Origin: Brevundimonas lutea
Lineage (GTDB): Bacteria; Pseudomonadota; Alphaproteobacteria; Caulobacterales; Caulobacteraceae
Assembly (NCBI RefSeq): GCF_003704105.1
Contig: NZ_QUOQ01000003.1
Span: 1 to 64,000 of the forward strand
Length of the DNA: 64,000 nt
Reading direction: 5' to 3'
Shown: positions 62,055-64,000 of the stretch, piece by piece
How positions within the stretch are numbered: position 1 is the stretch's first letter
How the letters are laid out: each line of letters opens with the position of its first letter
Position numbers and translations under genes: made by a program
The notes under the pieces: model-generated
Seen by the model: only the letters and a program-made list of their open reading frames with translations
What the model was told of the DNA's origin: nothing
Database searches by the model: none

Positions 62055-63485
62055 ATGAACAGAGCCCGCCGCGCCCGCATCGTCGCCACCTTGGGCCCCG
62101 CCAGCCGCGCGCCGGGGACCGTGAAGGCGCTGGCCCAAGCGGGCGCTGACGTCTTCAGGCTGAACTTTAGCCACGGGTCTCACGAGGATCATGCCGCCGC
62201 ATTGAAGGCTGTGCGTGGCGCCGAGCTGGCGGTAAAGCGCCCTCTTGGCGTGCTGGCCGACCTGCAAGGTCCAAAGCTGCGTCTTGGCAAGTTTCGCGAC
62301 ACCGCCATCGACATCAAGCCGGGCGACCGGCTGAGGCTGGATCTCGATCCGACGCCTGGAGACACCACGCGCGTCTCGATGCCGCACCCGGAGATCTTCG
62401 AGGCGCTGCGGCCCGGCATGATGCTGCTGCTCGACGACGGGCGGGTTCGGCTCAAGGTCGTCGATCGCGCCGACGACTGGGCGGATGTCGAGGTCGAGAG
62501 CGGCTCGAAGCTGTCGGACCGCAAGGGCGTGGCCGTGCCCCAGGCCTCGATCCCAATCTCGGCGCTGACGCCCAAGGATCGTGAGGATCTGGCCTTCGCC
62601 CTGCGGCTTGGCGTCGACTGGGTGGCGCTCAGCTTCGTTCAGCGAGCCGAAGACATGGCCGAGCTGCGGCGGCTGGTGGACGGCAAGGCCGCCTGCCTCG
62701 CAAAGATCGAAAAGCCCCAGGCCCTGGAGCAGCTGGACAGCATCCTCGACTACTGCGACGGCGTGATGGTGGCGCGCGGCGATCTGGGGGTCGAGCTGGA
62801 CCCCGAAGAGGTCCCGGTGGCCCAGAAGCGCATCCTGCGCGCAGCCCGCCAGCGCGGCGTGCCGGCGATCGTGGCCACCCAGATGCTGGAGTCCATGACC
62901 TCGGCGCCGGCGCCGACCCGGGCCGAGGCCTCCGACGTCGCCAACGCCGTCTATGAGGGCGCCGACGCCCTGATGCTGTCGGCCGAAACGGCGTCGGGCG
63001 ACTATCCGCTGGAGGCCGTCGGCATCATGAGCCGGATCATCGAACGGGTGGAGCGCGATCCGCTGTGGCCCGGACTGATGGACGCCGAGCACGCCGGTAT
63101 GGATGAACACGATGTCGACGCCCTGGTGGCGGCTGCGCGCAAGGCCGCCGAGGCGCAATCGACGGCCTGTATGGTGGTGTTCACCACCACTGGCGGGACC
63201 GCGCGGCGCATGGCGCGCGAGCGTCCGCTGCAGCCAGTGCTGGCGCTGACGCCCAAGCCCGAAACTGCACGACGGCTCGCACTGGTCTGGGGACTGGAGC
63301 CGCGACTGGGCAAGCAACCCGAGTCGCTGGAAAGCCTCACCGACGACGCTGTCGACGCGGCCATGGAATTCGGCCTGGCCAGCAATGGTCAGCGTATCCT
63401 GATCCTGGCGGGGACGCCCTTCGGCGCGCCGGGGGCGGCGAACCTGCTACGATTGGCCCACGCCCCGACCAGGAACCGCGCCTAA
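62055..63485 (+). CDS. pyk: Pyruvate kinase
   Basis: A 476-residue glycolytic enzyme converting PEP and ADP to pyruvate and ATP. Signatures are RIVATLGPASRAPGTVKAL, DVFRLNFSHGSHEDH, GVLADLQGPKLRLG, the catalytic Lys in CLAKIEKPQAL, the metal site VMVARGDLGVEL and VATQMLESMTSAPAPTRAEASDVANAVYEGADALMLSAETA. The C-terminal regulatory domain is complete (VVFTTTGGTARRMARERP). Effector residues cannot be judged by eye. An inverted repeat lies 20 bases upstream. A tail-anchored small protein gene follows after 22 bases and may be co-transcribed. Confidence 0.97.
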   Translation: MNRARRARIVATLGPASRAPGTVKALAQAGADVFRLNFSHGSHEDHAAALKAVRGAELAVKRPLGVLADLQGPKLRLGKFRDTAIDIKPGDRLRLDLDPTPGDTTRVSMPHPEIFEALRPGMMLLLDDGRVRLKVVDRADDWADVEVESGSKLSDRKGVAVPQASIPISALTPKDREDLAFALRLGVDWVALSFVQRAEDMAELRRLVDGKAACLAKIEKPQALEQLDSILDYCDGVMVARGDLGVELDPEEVPVAQKRILRAARQRGVPAIVATQMLESMTSAPAPTRAEASDVANAVYEGADALMLSAETASGDYPLEAVGIMSRIIERVERDPLWPGLMDAEHAGMDEHDVDALVAAARKAAEAQSTACMVVFTTTGGTARRMARERPLQPVLALTPKPETARRLALVWGLEPRLGKQPESLESLTDDAVDAAMEFGLASNGQRILILAGTPFGAPGAANLLRLAHAPTRNRA

Positions 63486-63507
63486 GCGGTTCAGTCGGTG
63501 TGAAAAC

Positions 63508-63783
63508 ATGGCGGAACGGCGCCGGCCGCTTTCCGTTGTCTCCGGCATGGAGCAGTTCAGGACCACCCCCCGCCTCGATCGCGGCCCCGCGCCGCAAGCC
63601 TATGCATCTGTCGCCTGGCGTTCGCCGGAGCCGCGTCGCGAACCGATCCGCCCAGCCAATGACATGGGGGAGATGGCCGCATCGCCCAATCAAGAGGCGG
63701 ACAGCAGCTGGATCATCGTGGTCCTGGGCGCCGTCGCCGCCGCCGTGCTGGGCATGATGCTTGGCGGCGCGATGGCGATCTGA
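63508..63783 (+). CDS. Small tail-anchored membrane protein, unknown
   Basis: Up to 91 residues. Residues 1-65 are polar and Pro/Arg-rich (FRTTPRLDRGPAPQAYASVAWRSPEPRREPI); residues 68-91 are one hydrophobic segment (WIIVVLGAVAAAVLGMMLGGAMAI) that ends the protein, so it is a C-tail anchor. Start ATG 63508 or 63547 (MEQFRTTPRL); neither has a strong Shine-Dalgarno. It directly follows pyk and may share its message. No family recognised. Confidence 0.65.
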   Translation: MAERRRPLSVVSGMEQFRTTPRLDRGPAPQAYASVAWRSPEPRREPIRPANDMGEMAASPNQEADSSWIIVVLGAVAAAVLGMMLGGAMAI

Positions 63784-63786
63784 GCT

Positions 63787-64000
63787 TTAGTCAGGCCGGC
63801 GCTGGCCCGGGACGTCGTCTTCTGTGCGCGGCAGCTGGCCACGGCCCACGGTGCCGAGAATTTGCTCGATCGCCGACAGCTCGCGGCCGCGTGTGGGTGT
63901 CTCTCGCCCGTTCATGGCCACTTGCTGACCATCTTCGAGGCCCAGCTGGCGAACTTCGGCGACCGTGTCGTCACCTTCATTGAAGCTGATCGCCGTGACC
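63787..64000 (-). CDS. C-terminal fragment of an unknown gene, cut by window end
   Basis: On the minus strand one frame is open from base 63999 to the stop at 63787-63789 (70 residues). The readable part includes SFNEGDDTVAEVRQLGLEDG, then VAMNGRETPTRGRELSAIEQILGTVGRG and a charged end LPRTEDDVPGQRRPD. Codon choice is G/C-rich at third positions, as in neighbouring genes, which supports coding. The start lies beyond the window. No family recognised. It converges with the tail-anchored protein gene. Confidence 0.55.
   Translation of the reverse strand, partial: VTAISFNEGDDTVAEVRQLGLEDGQQVAMNGRETPTRGRELSAIEQILGTVGRGQLPRTEDDVPGQRRPD

Overview
The window is a contiguous piece of a high-GC alphaproteobacterial chromosome. 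The best guess is Caulobacteraceae, probably close to Brevundimonas. This is inferred from the G/C-rich third codon positions, the gene orders acpP-fabF-mltG-yicC-gmk and rpoB-rpoC, a GTP-type PEP carboxykinase, several RcnB-like proteins and TonB/TonB-linked functions. It was not tested by any search. No rRNA, tRNA, insertion sequence, prophage or CRISPR array was seen. Most of it is ordinary, densely packed housekeeping chromosome.

Layout. 1-7236: end of a surface-polysaccharide locus. It holds the C-terminus of a nucleotide-sugar dehydrogenase, a large protein with a beta-sandwich, a repeat region and an alpha/beta-hydrolase, a GSCFA-family protein, and a 1.16 k-residue protein with a similar N-terminal module followed by GT2 and GT4 glycosyltransferase domains. 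7233-12337: lipoprotein, tyrS, a DOMON-like fusion protein, a NamZ-like muramidase, a palindromic repeat element and a serine hydrolase. 12444-17678: fatty-acid and envelope operon fabG, acpP, fabF, mltG, yicC, gmk. 17738-23353: CPA2 antiporter, then a ferric-iron ABC importer (binding protein, permease, ATPase) behind a near-consensus Fur box. 23458-28656: S9 peptidase, dihydrouridine synthase, TauE/SafE transporter, retropepsin-like protein, DUF1289 protein. 28786-33494: a 52-residue small protein, a crotonase, a DevBCA/MacAB-like ABC exporter on the minus strand, and a DUF938 methyltransferase.

33702-43917: pckG, a ThiO-like oxidase, a TonB protein, a Tat-exported esterase, eno, then a minus-strand operon trmFO, small coiled-coil protein, DUF2236 oxygenase-like protein, XRE regulator, and a plus-strand membrane protein. 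44002-49360: two RcnB-like periplasmic proteins that share an 11-bp-period direct repeat upstream, a GST, a Sel1-like protein, a serine hydrolase and a TrmJ-type methyltransferase. 49459-52341: a 960-residue protein with an unassigned N-terminal half and a GT-B-like C-terminal half, possibly a remote partner of the first locus. 52325-63783: FKBP isomerase, rpoB-rpoC, a small membrane protein, pyruvate kinase and a tail-anchored small protein. A partial gene runs off the right end.

Functional links. eno, pyk and pckG sit at the glycolysis/gluconeogenesis PEP node but in three separate transcription units. The Fur box, the TonB protein and the ferric ABC importer point to iron acquisition. The strongest candidates for undescribed biology are the shared beta-sandwich/repeat module in the glycan locus, the DOMON fusion, the common regulatory repeat of the two RcnB genes, and the trmFO-coiled-coil-DUF2236 operon.
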